NCBI GenBank assembly: GCA_030523775.1
Contig: JAUNHW010000001.1
Coordinates: 124,001 to 188,000 of the forward strand
Origin: Akkermansia sp.
Lineage (GTDB): Bacteria > Verrucomicrobiota > Verrucomicrobiia > Verrucomicrobiales > Akkermansiaceae
Direction of reading: 5' to 3'
DNA length: 64,000 nt
Under the pieces are notes generated by a model that was not told where the DNA came from, did not search any database, and was given only the letters and a program-made list of their open reading frames with translations. Position numbers and translations under genes: made by a program. Numbering within the stretch: position 1 is the first letter of the stretch; each line of letters begins with the position of its first letter. Positions 17,266 through 26,600 of this stretch are shown here, one piece after another.

Positions 17266-18735
17266 TCACAGTCCCAGCAACCGCGTGATGATTTCCGTGA
17301 CCATGCGTGGGTTTGGCTTGGGGTTGCTGGCCTTCATCACCTTGCCGGTGAGAGCGTTGATGATCTTGGCGTTGCCGGCCTTCAGGGCCTCCACGTCCGC
17401 GGCGTTTTCCGCCAGCACCTTCTGCACGGTGGCCTCCAGCTCGCTGGAGTCCGCCTTCTTGTAGCCCAGCCGGGCGGCGGCGGCGGCGGCATCCATCTCC
17501 GGATGCTCCCAAAGGAGCTCCAGCACCTCGCGGGCCTGGTTGTTGGAAACGGTGCCGTCCTCCACAATGGCGACCAGCCCCGCCAGGGACTGCGGCGGCA
17601 CGGGGCAGTCCGCAATACCCAGCTCGCGCTTGGCGAGGGCTGCGGTGAGGTTGTTGATAACCCAGTTGGCCACCTTTCGCGGGGCGGGAGACCCCTGTGC
17701 GGCCTGCTCGAAATAGCGACAGAGCGGCAAATCGCCCACCAGGGTGGAAGCGTCCGCCTGCGGCAGCCCGTACTGCTCCTGCAGACGCGTGTGCAGGGCG
17801 TCCGGCAGCTCCGGCAGCTCGCCCTTCACCCTCTCCACAATGGGCGCGGTGTGCACGGGGATGAGGTCCGGGCAGGTGTGGTAGCGGTAGTCGTGCGCGT
17901 TCTCCTTGGTGCGCATCACGATGCTCTCGCCGAGCGCATCGTCCCAGCGGCGGGTGGACTGCACCTGGGGGATGCCCATGTCCAGCTCCTCCGCCTGGCG
18001 CGCGATTTCATAGATGAGGGCGCGGCGCGCGGCGGACATGGAGTTGATGTTCTTCATCTCAATCTTGGCACCGAGCTCCTTCTGGTCCTTGGGGCGCAGG
18101 GAGACGTTCACGTCGCAGCGCATCTGGCCCTTCTCCATGTCGGCGTCGGAGATGCCGCCACAGATGAGTATCTGCTGCAGGCTCTTGAGATAGGCGTAGG
18201 TCTCGTCCGGGCTGCTCAAATCCGGCGCGGAGACAATCTCCATGAGCGGTGTGCCGCCGCGGTTGTAGTCCACCAGGGAGTACCCGTTGTAGTGGGTGAG
18301 CTTGGCGGCGTCCTCCTCCAGGTGGATGTGGTCCAGCTTCACGCGGCGCACCACGGAGCCCTCCGCGGCCGGCACCTTGGCATCCGCGGGGAAGGCCCAG
18401 GTGTAGAGCGGCACCTCGCCGCCGATGCAGAGCGGCAGGTCCAGCTGGCTGGTCTGGTAGTTCTTGGGCATGTCCGCGTAGAAATAGTTCTTGCGGTCCC
18501 ACTTGGAAACGGGCGGGGTGGAGCAGCCGAGCATCATGCCGGTGAGCACGGTGCGCTCTATGGCGTGCTCGTTGAGCACGGGCAGCGCGCCCGGCATGCC
18601 CAGGCAGGTGGGGCACACATTCGTGTTGGGCTCGTATCCGAACCCGGCCTTGCAGGAGCAGAACATCTTGGTCTGCGTCTTGATTTGGCAGTGCACTTCC
18701 AGGCCGATGGTGACAAGGTAATCAGAGGCGGGCAT
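17266..18735 (-). CDS. gatB: Aspartyl/glutamyl-tRNA amidotransferase subunit B
   Basis: 489 residues, the normal length. GatB of the GatCAB complex activates and transamidates Glu-tRNA(Gln) or Asp-tRNA(Asn). The start ATG at 18735 gives the family N-terminus DYLVTIGLEVHCQIKT. A cysteine cluster (FCSCKAG...NVCPTCLGMPG, about 29-52) is the zinc site. DRKNYFYADMPKNYQTSQ and DYNRGGTPLMEIV are conserved core motifs, and the C-terminal tail (YqeY-like, about 400-489) binds tRNA. gatA and gatC are not in this window. The upstream gene ends 8 bp before, so these genes probably form one transcript. Confidence 0.95.
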   Translation of the reverse strand: MPASDYLVTIGLEVHCQIKTQTKMFCSCKAGFGYEPNTNVCPTCLGMPGALPVLNEHAIERTVLTGMMLGCSTPPVSKWDRKNYFYADMPKNYQTSQLDLPLCIGGEVPLYTWAFPADAKVPAAEGSVVRRVKLDHIHLEEDAAKLTHYNGYSLVDYNRGGTPLMEIVSAPDLSSPDETYAYLKSLQQILICGGISDADMEKGQMRCDVNVSLRPKDQKELGAKIEMKNINSMSAARRALIYEIARQAEELDMGIPQVQSTRRWDDALGESIVMRTKENAHDYRYHTCPDLIPVHTAPIVERVKGELPELPDALHTRLQEQYGLPQADASTLVGDLPLCRYFEQAAQGSPAPRKVANWVINNLTAALAKRELGIADCPVPPQSLAGLVAIVEDGTVSNNQAREVLELLWEHPEMDAAAAAARLGYKKADSSELEATVQKVLAENAADVEALKAGNAKIINALTGKVMKASNPKPNPRMVTEIITRLLGL

Positions 18736-18743
18736 AGGCGGTA

Positions 18744-19769
18744 TCAGCGGGTTTGTGATTTCAGGTTGTCGTGAAAGGCGTCGTCCAGATCGGAGCGGAA
18801 GGAGGCGTCGAACACGTCCTCGAACCACACGCTGTGCGTGGCCTGCAGGGTATCGAACACCTTGTCCATCTGCTCGGAAAAGTCATCGAACTGCGCATCC
18901 GCATACCCCGGCAGGGCGGCAATGCGCACAATCTCGTTGCGGAGGTTCCAAAGGACGCGTGAAAGCGGCTCCACAACGGCGCGCACCTCCGGCGCGTTCT
19001 CATCCGCAAACACGCCGCGCGGCTGCACGGGCATCAGGCGGCGGAGCGCGGCATCCAGCTCCGCCAGCCGCTGCATCGCCGTCTTGGCGGAGCCGCTGTC
19101 CACCACGGTGACGAGCAGCAGATGGATTTCCTGGTCCGGGGCCAGCAGATTGCGCAGGCGCTCCAGTTCTGCGGCGGCGGCCTCCGCGGAATAGGGCTCG
19201 GGCAGGTCGGTGAGCTCGTCCACGTCATCCTCTGCAAAGAGGCCCACCTTGGCGGCCAGGCGAAAGGCGCGTATCAGGCGCAGCGAGCCGTAGCAATGCG
19301 CGCGGCGCAGGGAAAGGAACTCCTCGTTCACGTTCTCCAGTGAATCCAGGATGCGCACCTGCATGGTGTCCATCATGCCGGCACAGGCTGCATCCGTGGC
19401 CACCACGGTGAAGCCGCTCAACTTCTCGTCCAGCTCGAAAATCCGGGTCACCAGCGCGCTCATGCGGTCCGCCGCGGCATCGGCATCCGCCTTGGAGCGC
19501 ACATTGGCCAGCAGGTACCACATGTCGCCGGATGCCTGCAGGAAATCGCGGCATGTCTGCTCCAGCTCCGCCTGGCGCTCCGGAGAAAGCTCGGGGGCGC
19601 CGGGCTGCACCTCCTCCACATCCACCACCTCCTCATCGGAGATGACGGCGGCATCCGCCGCATCGCTGGGCACCTCTTCAGGGGCGCCTGCGGGCGGGTC
19701 CTGCGCCGCCAACGGCATACAAAGCCCGGCCAACAGGGCGAAACAGGTGCTTTGTACGGTGGATTTCAT
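18744..19769 (-). CDS. Secreted helical protein of unknown function
   Basis: 341 residues from the ATG at 19769, which gives a signal peptide (MKSTVQSTCFALLAGLCMPLAAQ) and lies just downstream of a TATAAT box; the longer frame from 19796 would start inside the promoter. After an acidic, Glu/Val/Asp-rich linker (about 25-60) the rest is predominantly alpha-helical, with leucine-rich segments such as ELERLRNLLAPDQEIHLLLV. I see no catalytic motif and recognise no family. It probably leads an operon with gatB and the FKBP gene, which may simply be shared transcription. Confidence 0.75.
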   Translation of the reverse strand: MKSTVQSTCFALLAGLCMPLAAQDPPAGAPEEVPSDAADAAVISDEEVVDVEEVQPGAPELSPERQAELEQTCRDFLQASGDMWYLLANVRSKADADAAADRMSALVTRIFELDEKLSGFTVVATDAACAGMMDTMQVRILDSLENVNEEFLSLRRAHCYGSLRLIRAFRLAAKVGLFAEDDVDELTDLPEPYSAEAAAAELERLRNLLAPDQEIHLLLVTVVDSGSAKTAMQRLAELDAALRRLMPVQPRGVFADENAPEVRAVVEPLSRVLWNLRNEIVRIAALPGYADAQFDDFSEQMDKVFDTLQATHSVWFEDVFDASFRSDLDDAFHDNLKSQTR

Positions 19770-19782
19770 GCGCGTGCGAATC

Positions 19783-19810
19783 ATTATAGCCGCCATCCCC
19801 TGATTTGCAA
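19783..19810 (-). promoter_or_regulatory. Promoter of the secreted helical protein and gatB operon
   Basis: Minus strand: TTGCAA, 16 bp, TATAAT; 13 nt separate the -10 box from the ATG at 19769. It is divergent from the promoter at 19871. Confidence 0.6.
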
Positions 19811-19870
19811 GGCGCTATTCACTTCATGTCAATATCCGCCGGAAAGGCTGTTCCACGCGCGCACCCAGCC

Positions 19871-19899
19871 TTGACCGGAGAGCGGATGCCGTGTATAAT
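19871..19899 (+). promoter_or_regulatory. DUF1015-serA promoter
   Basis: TTGACC, 17 bp, consensus TATAAT. The ATG at 19930 is 30 nt further on, after an AT-rich leader (ATATATTATAGAAACC). Confidence 0.75.
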
Positions 19900-19929
19900 C
19901 CGCGCGCAATATATATTATAGAAACCGCC

Positions 19930-21168
19930 ATGGCCACCATCCGTCCCTTTGCCGCCGTCCGCCCGCAAAAAAAATACGTGGAACAGGTCTCCTGCCTGCC
20001 CTACGACGTGATGAACCACGAGGAAGCGTGCGCCATGGCCGCCGGAAACTCATGCTCCTACCTGCACATCTGCCGCGCGGACATCGACACCTCCGAGGCG
20101 GAGATACACGATGCCGTGACGTATGAGAAGAGCCGCCGGAACCTGGAGGATTTTTTGCAGCGCGGCATCCTGATGCGCGAGGCCAAGCCCTGCTACTACA
20201 TCTACCGCCAAATCATGTGGGGCCGCGTGCAGACCGGCATCGTGGGCTGCGCCAGCGTGGACGAGTACCTGGACGGCACCATCAAGAAGCATGAGCTCAC
20301 CCGCAAGGAGAAGGAGCTGGACCGCATCAACCATTTCGACGCCTGCTCCACGCAGACGGAGCCCGTGTTCCTGGCCTACCGCAAGCACGAGGGCATTGCC
20401 GCCGCCGTGCGCGAGTGGATCAAGTTCCACAAGCCCGAATACGATTTCACCAGCGAGGACGGCGTCACCCACATCCTCTGGCCCGTGGACGACGATGCCG
20501 TCATCGAAACCATCCGCAAGGGATTTGAGGAGATACCCGCGCTCTACATAGCGGACGGCCACCACCGCACCGCCTCCAGTGCCGCCGTTTCCGCCAAGCG
20601 CCGCGCGGAGCACCCGGACTACACGGGGAGCGAGGAATTCAACTACCTCATGGCCGTCACCTTCTGCGACGAGGACCTGTTCATCATGGACTACAACCGC
20701 GTGGTACTGGATTTGAACGGGCTGGACGAGGCCGCCTTCCTGGCGCAGGTGCGGGAGAAATTCGAGGTGGCGGAGGCCGCCAGCGCCCCCTACGCCCCCA
20801 AGGCCAAGCACGAGTTCGGCATGTGCCTGGGCGGCAAGTGGTACACCCTCACCGCCAAGAACGGCACATTCGATGCCGCGCACCCCATCCAGAGCCTGGA
20901 CTGCTCCATCCTGCAGGCCAACCTGCTGGACCCCGTGCTGGGAATCACCGACCCGCGCACCAGCCCGCGCATCGACTTCGTGGGCGGCATCCGCGGGTTG
21001 CACGAGCTGCAGGAGCGCGCCGCGGGAGGCGTGGCCTTCTCCCTCTACCCCGTCACCATGGCAGACCTCTTCCACGTGGCAGACAGCGGGGAAATCATGC
21101 CGCCCAAGTCCACCTGGTTTGAGCCGAAGCTGCGCTCCGGGCTCTTCGCCCATGAAATCGAACGATAA
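19930..21168 (+). CDS. DUF1015 family protein
   Basis: 412 residues. It begins ATIRPFAAVRPQKKYVEQVSCLPYDV, characteristic of DUF1015 (SerC-like) proteins, and contains the conserved LYIADGHHRTASSAAV segment (about residues 208-223). The biochemical role of the family is not established. It is often adjacent to serine-biosynthesis genes, and here serA follows by 24 bp. A link to phosphoserine or serine metabolism is therefore plausible from context only. The upstream in-frame codons at 19891 fall inside the promoter and were not used. Confidence 0.9.
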   Translation: MATIRPFAAVRPQKKYVEQVSCLPYDVMNHEEACAMAAGNSCSYLHICRADIDTSEAEIHDAVTYEKSRRNLEDFLQRGILMREAKPCYYIYRQIMWGRVQTGIVGCASVDEYLDGTIKKHELTRKEKELDRINHFDACSTQTEPVFLAYRKHEGIAAAVREWIKFHKPEYDFTSEDGVTHILWPVDDDAVIETIRKGFEEIPALYIADGHHRTASSAAVSAKRRAEHPDYTGSEEFNYLMAVTFCDEDLFIMDYNRVVLDLNGLDEAAFLAQVREKFEVAEAASAPYAPKAKHEFGMCLGGKWYTLTAKNGTFDAAHPIQSLDCSILQANLLDPVLGITDPRTSPRIDFVGGIRGLHELQERAAGGVAFSLYPVTMADLFHVADSGEIMPPKSTWFEPKLRSGLFAHEIER

Positions 21169-21192
21169 CCATCTTCCCCAAAATCCATCACC

Positions 21193-22761
21193 ATGAAGAT
21201 ACTCATACCGACCAAACTCGACAAAGCCGCCGCCGCCCAGCTCACCGCCGCCGGGTACGAGGTGGTGCAGACCGACACCGACCCCCTCGAGACCCAGGTG
21301 GCCGCCAACCCGGACGCCGCAGGGCTCATCGTGCGCTCGGAGAAGGTGACCCCCGCCATCATCGATGCACTGCCCTCCCTCAAGTGCGTCATCCGCGCAG
21401 GCGCCGGATACGACAACATCGACTACGTCCACGCACGCACCAAGGGCGTGGACGTGATGAACACGCCGGGCGCCAACTCCAACGCCGTGGCGGAGGAGGT
21501 GGTGGCCATGGTGCTCGCCGCCTACCGCTTCGTCATCCCCGCGGACGTCACCACCCGCGCCGGAGAGTGGAACAAGAAGAAGTACATGGGCCGCGAGCTC
21601 ACCGGCAAGACCGTCGGAATCATCGGCCTCGGCAAAATCGGCCGCCAGCTCGTCAAGCGCCTCCAGGGCTTCGAGTGCAAGGTCCTCGGGTACGACCACT
21701 TCCTCTCCAAGCAGCGCGCACTCAACATCGGCGCCACCCCCGCCGAGCTGGACGAGATATTCTCCACTGCCGACATCATCTCCATCCACATCCCCGGCGG
21801 CCCCGGCACCAAGAACTTCGTGAGCGCGGAGCTCATCGGCAAGATGAAGGACGGCGCCATGCTGGTGAACTGCGCCCGCTACGGCGTGGTGGACGAGGAC
21901 GCCCTGCGTGCCGCCAAGGCCGACGGCAAGGCCATCACCTACTGCACGGACGTGCACCCCAAGGACACCGCCGCCAGCCAACCCAGCGCCGACATCGCGG
22001 ACGTGATGCTGCCCCACCTGGGAGCCAACACCAAGGAGGCCAACAAGATGGCCGCCATGCGCGCCGCAGAGCAGATGCACGATTATTTCGCCAAGGGCGA
22101 CACCACCTACGTGGTGAACGCAGAGATGCCTGCCAACCTCAACTCCGCGCACCTGCACCTGGCGGAGATGCTCGGCAAGCTCTGCTGCCACGCCGCCGGT
22201 TGCAAGCCCATCCGCCGCATCGACTGCGTCTTCTACAACAACCTGCGCAGCTTCCGCAAGTGGTTCACCCCCTGGATTCTCCAAGGCGCCGTCCCCGGCG
22301 CGGAGCACGGCCTCATGCCCGCCGCCGCAGAGGAATCCTTCCGCGAGCACGGTATCGTCTTCAAGGCCTACGAGCCCATGGACGACAAGCTCTACGACGA
22401 CCAGCTGGACATCAACATCCACACCGAGGTGGACGGCAAGGAGCGCATCACCGGCGTGCGCGGCACCATTGTGGAGGGTACCCCCGTCGTCTCCCGCATC
22501 GGCGGCTTCAAGCACCTCTACGCCGCACTCCCCGGAAACACCCTCGTCCTCCGCTATGCCGACCGCCCGGGCGTGGTCGCCACCATCGGTCAAACCCTCT
22601 CGGACGCCGGCATCAACATCGAGAACATCGTGGCCCCCACCGACTACGAGAGCGGCAACTCACTGGCCATCGTCAAGACGGACAAGCCCGTCTCCGATGT
22701 CCTGGTGGAAATCCTGCGCAAGACCATCGATGCCAAGCTGGCCTTCGCCATCACCATGTGA
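21193..22761 (+). CDS. serA: D-3-phosphoglycerate dehydrogenase
   Basis: 522 residues, the long (type 1-like) form. It oxidises 3-phosphoglycerate with NAD+ as the first committed step of serine synthesis. The substrate domain has RSEKVTPAIID and the NAD domain has GKTVGIIGLGKIGRQLVKRL (about 137-156). The conserved catalytic Arg-Glu-His-type region is around VNCARYGVVDEDAL and DVMLPHLGANT. An intervening domain precedes a C-terminal ACT domain (YADRPGVVATIGQTLSDAGINI onward), the usual seat of serine feedback. There is no Shine-Dalgarno sequence before the ATG. A strong terminator follows. Confidence 0.95.
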   Translation: MKILIPTKLDKAAAAQLTAAGYEVVQTDTDPLETQVAANPDAAGLIVRSEKVTPAIIDALPSLKCVIRAGAGYDNIDYVHARTKGVDVMNTPGANSNAVAEEVVAMVLAAYRFVIPADVTTRAGEWNKKKYMGRELTGKTVGIIGLGKIGRQLVKRLQGFECKVLGYDHFLSKQRALNIGATPAELDEIFSTADIISIHIPGGPGTKNFVSAELIGKMKDGAMLVNCARYGVVDEDALRAAKADGKAITYCTDVHPKDTAASQPSADIADVMLPHLGANTKEANKMAAMRAAEQMHDYFAKGDTTYVVNAEMPANLNSAHLHLAEMLGKLCCHAAGCKPIRRIDCVFYNNLRSFRKWFTPWILQGAVPGAEHGLMPAAAEESFREHGIVFKAYEPMDDKLYDDQLDINIHTEVDGKERITGVRGTIVEGTPVVSRIGGFKHLYAALPGNTLVLRYADRPGVVATIGQTLSDAGINIENIVAPTDYESGNSLAIVKTDKPVSDVLVEILRKTIDAKLAFAITM

Positions 22762-22784
22762 GTTTGGGCAGAGCCCACCCTTCC

Positions 22785-22819
22785 GGCACCCCGCGCACCA
22801 CGCGGGGTGCCTTTTTTTT
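22785..22819 (+). terminator. serA terminator
   Basis: A perfect 11-bp stem, GGCACCCCGCG / CGCGGGGTGCC, with a CACCA loop and eight T residues. Confidence 0.92.
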
Positions 22820-22881
22820 CGTCATTTTTCAAAATTGATGCAGCAAAATCCGATTTTGCGGCTTATAGTGGGTAGAGACAT

Positions 22882-23562
22882 ATGAAACACAGCTGCAAAA
22901 TCATCATCCTGCTGGCGGGAGCGCTGCTGCTTCCCGCATGCGAGACCTTCCACTACGGAGACAAGATCCGCCTCCGCGGGGCAGAGGTGGCCCTGCTGAA
23001 CTGGGATGCCGGGAATGCGCGGAAAGACATGCCGGACAAGGCGCGGGAGGCTGCTATACGGAACACCGTGCTGTATCGGCTGGACGGCAAGCTGTACGAG
23101 CGCGCCACGCTCACCTACGCGCCCATCACGCATGTGGCGGCATGGCACCGGTGGTGCTGCATTTTCCGCAGCGTCGGCTACAATTATTCATCGGAGGAAA
23201 CGGTGGGAGAACCCACGGAGCGGCGGGAAATCATGGTGCAGGTGCACTCCACAACCGAAAAGGGTTCGCCTTCATACATCCCGGTGGAGGAATTCGACTT
23301 CGCACGAGCCTCCAAGGTGACGGCACCCCAAATAGGTGGTGCGCTGGAAAACCGCCTGTACGTCTACGCTCAGTGGGTGCCAAGACTTGGGAAGGACTAT
23401 GTGCTGCGGGACTACATGGCGGACCTCCCGGCACGCAAGGTGCACCCGCTGAACTACCTTGCGGGCGGCATCGTGCACCTGGCGGTGGATTGGCCGCTGA
23501 ACATCATCGTGAACATCATCAACCCGCTGGATGTGTGGCACTTTCCGGAAAGCTGGCGGTGA
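22882..23562 (+). CDS. Putative lipoprotein of unknown function
   Basis: 226 residues with a lipoprotein signal: a basic start, a hydrophobic stretch and the lipobox LLPAC (Cys20). The mature protein has no family motif I recognise. Notable are two tryptophan/cysteine-rich bits (AAWHRWCCIF) and a hydrophobic C-terminal segment (LNYLAGGIVHLAVDWPLNIIVNIINPLDVW) that may be membrane-associated. A TATAGT box at 22864 sits 12 nt before the ATG, but its -35 region is weak. The base composition of the upstream 60 bp is low-GC. It is separated from serA by a strong terminator, so it is a stand-alone gene. Confidence 0.8.
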   Translation: MKHSCKIIILLAGALLLPACETFHYGDKIRLRGAEVALLNWDAGNARKDMPDKAREAAIRNTVLYRLDGKLYERATLTYAPITHVAAWHRWCCIFRSVGYNYSSEETVGEPTERREIMVQVHSTTEKGSPSYIPVEEFDFARASKVTAPQIGGALENRLYVYAQWVPRLGKDYVLRDYMADLPARKVHPLNYLAGGIVHLAVDWPLNIIVNIINPLDVWHFPESWR

Positions 23563-23642
23563 GTGCCGCACATGATACAAAATCATGCAGGGCAGAATGA
23601 ATTGATGCTCTCGCGGATGCTCTCGAGAAGGCGCAAACCAGC

Positions 23643-23671
23643 TTGACGCGCGGGGGCGCGCGTGGTAGAGT
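23643..23671 (+). promoter_or_regulatory. Helicase gene promoter
   Basis: TTGACG, 17 bp, TAGAGT. The in-frame codon at 23662 lies within the promoter and the ATG at 23674 begins just 2 nt after the -10, so the ATG at 23695 is the more likely start. Confidence 0.65.
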
Positions 23672-23694
23672 GCATGGTGATACTTTCCCCCGCC

Positions 23695-26600
23695 ATGGCA
23701 GAAGACGCTGAACACACCACGCCCAACGACACGCCCCCCACCGCAGGCGAAGACCGAGACATGCTGGTGACGGTGAAACCGCGCAGCCGCATGGAGAACT
23801 GGCAGTTCAAGCTGCTGGACCTCTCCCTGCGCAACAACCTGCTCAACGCCAAGCTGGACGGGGCGCGGCAAATCCGCCTGGTGCTGCCGGACGCCGGGGC
23901 GCTGGAGAATGCGCTCTCCAGCGGCAGGAGCTTCCGCATTGTCCCCGCAGAGGAGGACCGGCAGCTCACCGATGCCGAACAGGCGGAACGCGCCGCATCC
24001 CTCTTCAAATCACAGAAGCTCGCCGCCACCAAAACGGATGTCGAGCTCAAAAAGAGCCTGCAAACCCTCTACAAGAACGCCCGCACCGAGCTGGAGGAAA
24101 GCGGCGCCAACACGCTCTACCTGGCATGCGGGTTCGTGAAATGGTACCGCAAGGACATGCCGGACAAGCCGCTCCTGGCGCCTATCCTGCTCATCCCGGC
24201 ATCGCTCACGCGGCAAAACGTGAAGGACGGCTACACCCTGCGCGGGTTCGACGAGGACACGCGCATCAACCTCACCCTGCTGCAATTCCTGAAGACGGAG
24301 TACGGCATGCGCATCCCGGAGCTGGAGGGGGATTTGCCCGCGGATGACTCCGGCGTGGACGTGCCGGCCGTGTTCGGCATCATGCGGCGCGCGCTGGAGG
24401 GGCTGGATGCCTGGGAGGTGCTGGACACCTGCTCGCTGGGCTGCTACTCCTTCACCAAGTACCTGATGTGGAAGGACCTGGTGGACCGCCAGCAGGACCT
24501 GCTGCGCAACCCCGTGGTGGCACAGATTGCGGATTCCAAGCGCGGCAGCTTCCCGGAGCAGGCACCCTTCCCCCCGCCCGCCACGCTGGATGCCGTGGAC
24601 CCCTCGCGCGTGCTCACCCCCATGTCGTCGGATTCCTCCCAGCTCTCCGCCATCATCGCTGCGGAACAGGGCAAGAGCTTCGTGCTCATCGGACCTCCCG
24701 GCACCGGCAAGAGCCAGAGCATCACCAACCTCATCGCCCACTGCCTGGGCCACGGCAAAACCGTGCTCTTTGTGGCAGAGAAGGCCGCCGCGCTCAATGT
24801 GGTCTTCAAGCGCCTCAAGAAAATCGGCCTCGGCAGCTTCTGCATGCAGCTCCACTCCGGAAAGGCCAACAAGAAGGAGGCCTTCGCCCAAATCAAGGCC
24901 GCCATGGCCGCCGCCAACACTCCGCCGGAGCAGCAACCCTGGGGCGACACCGTGCGCGCCATGCAGGACGTGCGCGACATCCTCAACGACCTCCCGCGCA
25001 CGCTCGGCAAGCCCATGCCGGACGGCGGCTCGCTGTACGGCGACATCGACCTGCTGGCGCAGCACGCGGAGCTGGCGGACATACCCTTCCCCGCAGAGAA
25101 AGCCGCCGCGCTCACGCAGGAGGAGCGCCGCACCATGCTGGAGTGCGCGCACGAGCTCTCCCTGCGCTTCAAGCTGGTGGCGGATGCCTATCCCGGCGCC
25201 GCGCAGGATTTGAAGGCGGGGCAGTACGATTCGCGCCGGGACGAGCAGCTGGCCGCCTCCCTGCAACGCCTCATCGATGGTGATGCCGCCTGGGAGCGCG
25301 CGTTCGGCGAGCTCGCGCAACAGGCGGGATGCCCGGCGGACGAAGCCGTGCGCGCCGCCCTGCGCGCGGCGGCGGTGTTCGCCCTGCGCTCCCCCGCACG
25401 GGACAACACGGCCCTGCTGCCCACGCACGCCTGGAAAACGCTCCAAACGCTGGGGCAGATGCTGCCGCACGCGGAAACCTACCGCACCCTGCGCGGCAAG
25501 CTGAGCACACCCTACGCCAAGGAGGTCCTGCAGGATGCGGAACTGCCGCGCATGCTGCAGCGCCACCAAGAAACGCGCGGTTCCTTCTTCCTGCTAGCGT
25601 GGTGGGTGGACTTCCGCACGCGCAGGCACCTCAAAAAGTACACGGGCGGCCACACGCCGAACTGCCAGGGCGACCTCGCCGCACTGGTGGAAATGCAGCG
25701 GGAATACGCAGCCCTGCAGGAGGGAGCGGTTTCCCTGCCCCCGCACCTCCGCAACACCGTGGAGCTCACCGCCGCGCACCTGGCGGAGGCGGAGCGCACC
25801 GCGCAAGCCCTGCAGGGAATCGGCCCCATGGAGGCCTGCGCGGAGCAACTGATGCACGGGGATGCGCCCCAGGGCTGCGGGCCCGCACTCAGCGCGCTGC
25901 AGCGGGAAATCCAGGCGCGGGATGCCGTGCTGGCAGAGCTTGCCTCCCTGCTGGGGAGCGACACCGCCGCCAAGGATTTTTCCGCACGCGCAGGAGAGGC
26001 CGCAACCTGGGCCGGCGCCCTCTTGGAGCTGCGTCCGCGCTGGCGCGATATCATGGGCTGGAATGCGGAAACCGCCAAGGCCCGCGAGCAGGGGCTCGCC
26101 CCGCTGGTGGACGCGCTGGAATCCACCGCCCTGCCCCCGCAGGATGCGGAAACGGGGCTGCTCGTCAACCTGGCGCGCGCCCGCCTGCGCATGCTGGCGG
26201 ACAGCACGCCCGTGCTCAACAGCTTCTCCCCGCGGCTGCATGATGCCCGCATCGGGGACTTCGTGGAGAAGGACAGCGCGCTCATGGCATGCGCCAAGGC
26301 CCACGTGGGCGAACTGCTCACCAAGCAGGCAGCCACCTACGCGCAGGACGCCGCGGAGCTTTCCATCCTGCAGCACGAGATGAACAAGCAGCGCGGCCAG
26401 ATGCCGCTGCGCCGCCTGCTGCTGCAGATTCCCGGCATCATGCGCAAGCTCAAGCCCTGCTGGCTCATGAGCCCGCTCTCCGTGGCGCAATACCTGAGCA
26501 CGGAAACGGAGCCCTTTGACCTGGTGGTGTTCGACGAGGCCTCCCAGATTCCCGTGTGGGACGCCATCGGCGTCATCGGCCGCGGCAAAAACGCCGTCAT

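Noticed and set aside
20050..22593. An 847-residue minus-strand frame across DUF1015 and serA.
   Set aside because: Antisense to two clear genes, with no family motif and highly repetitive Val/Gly/His composition.
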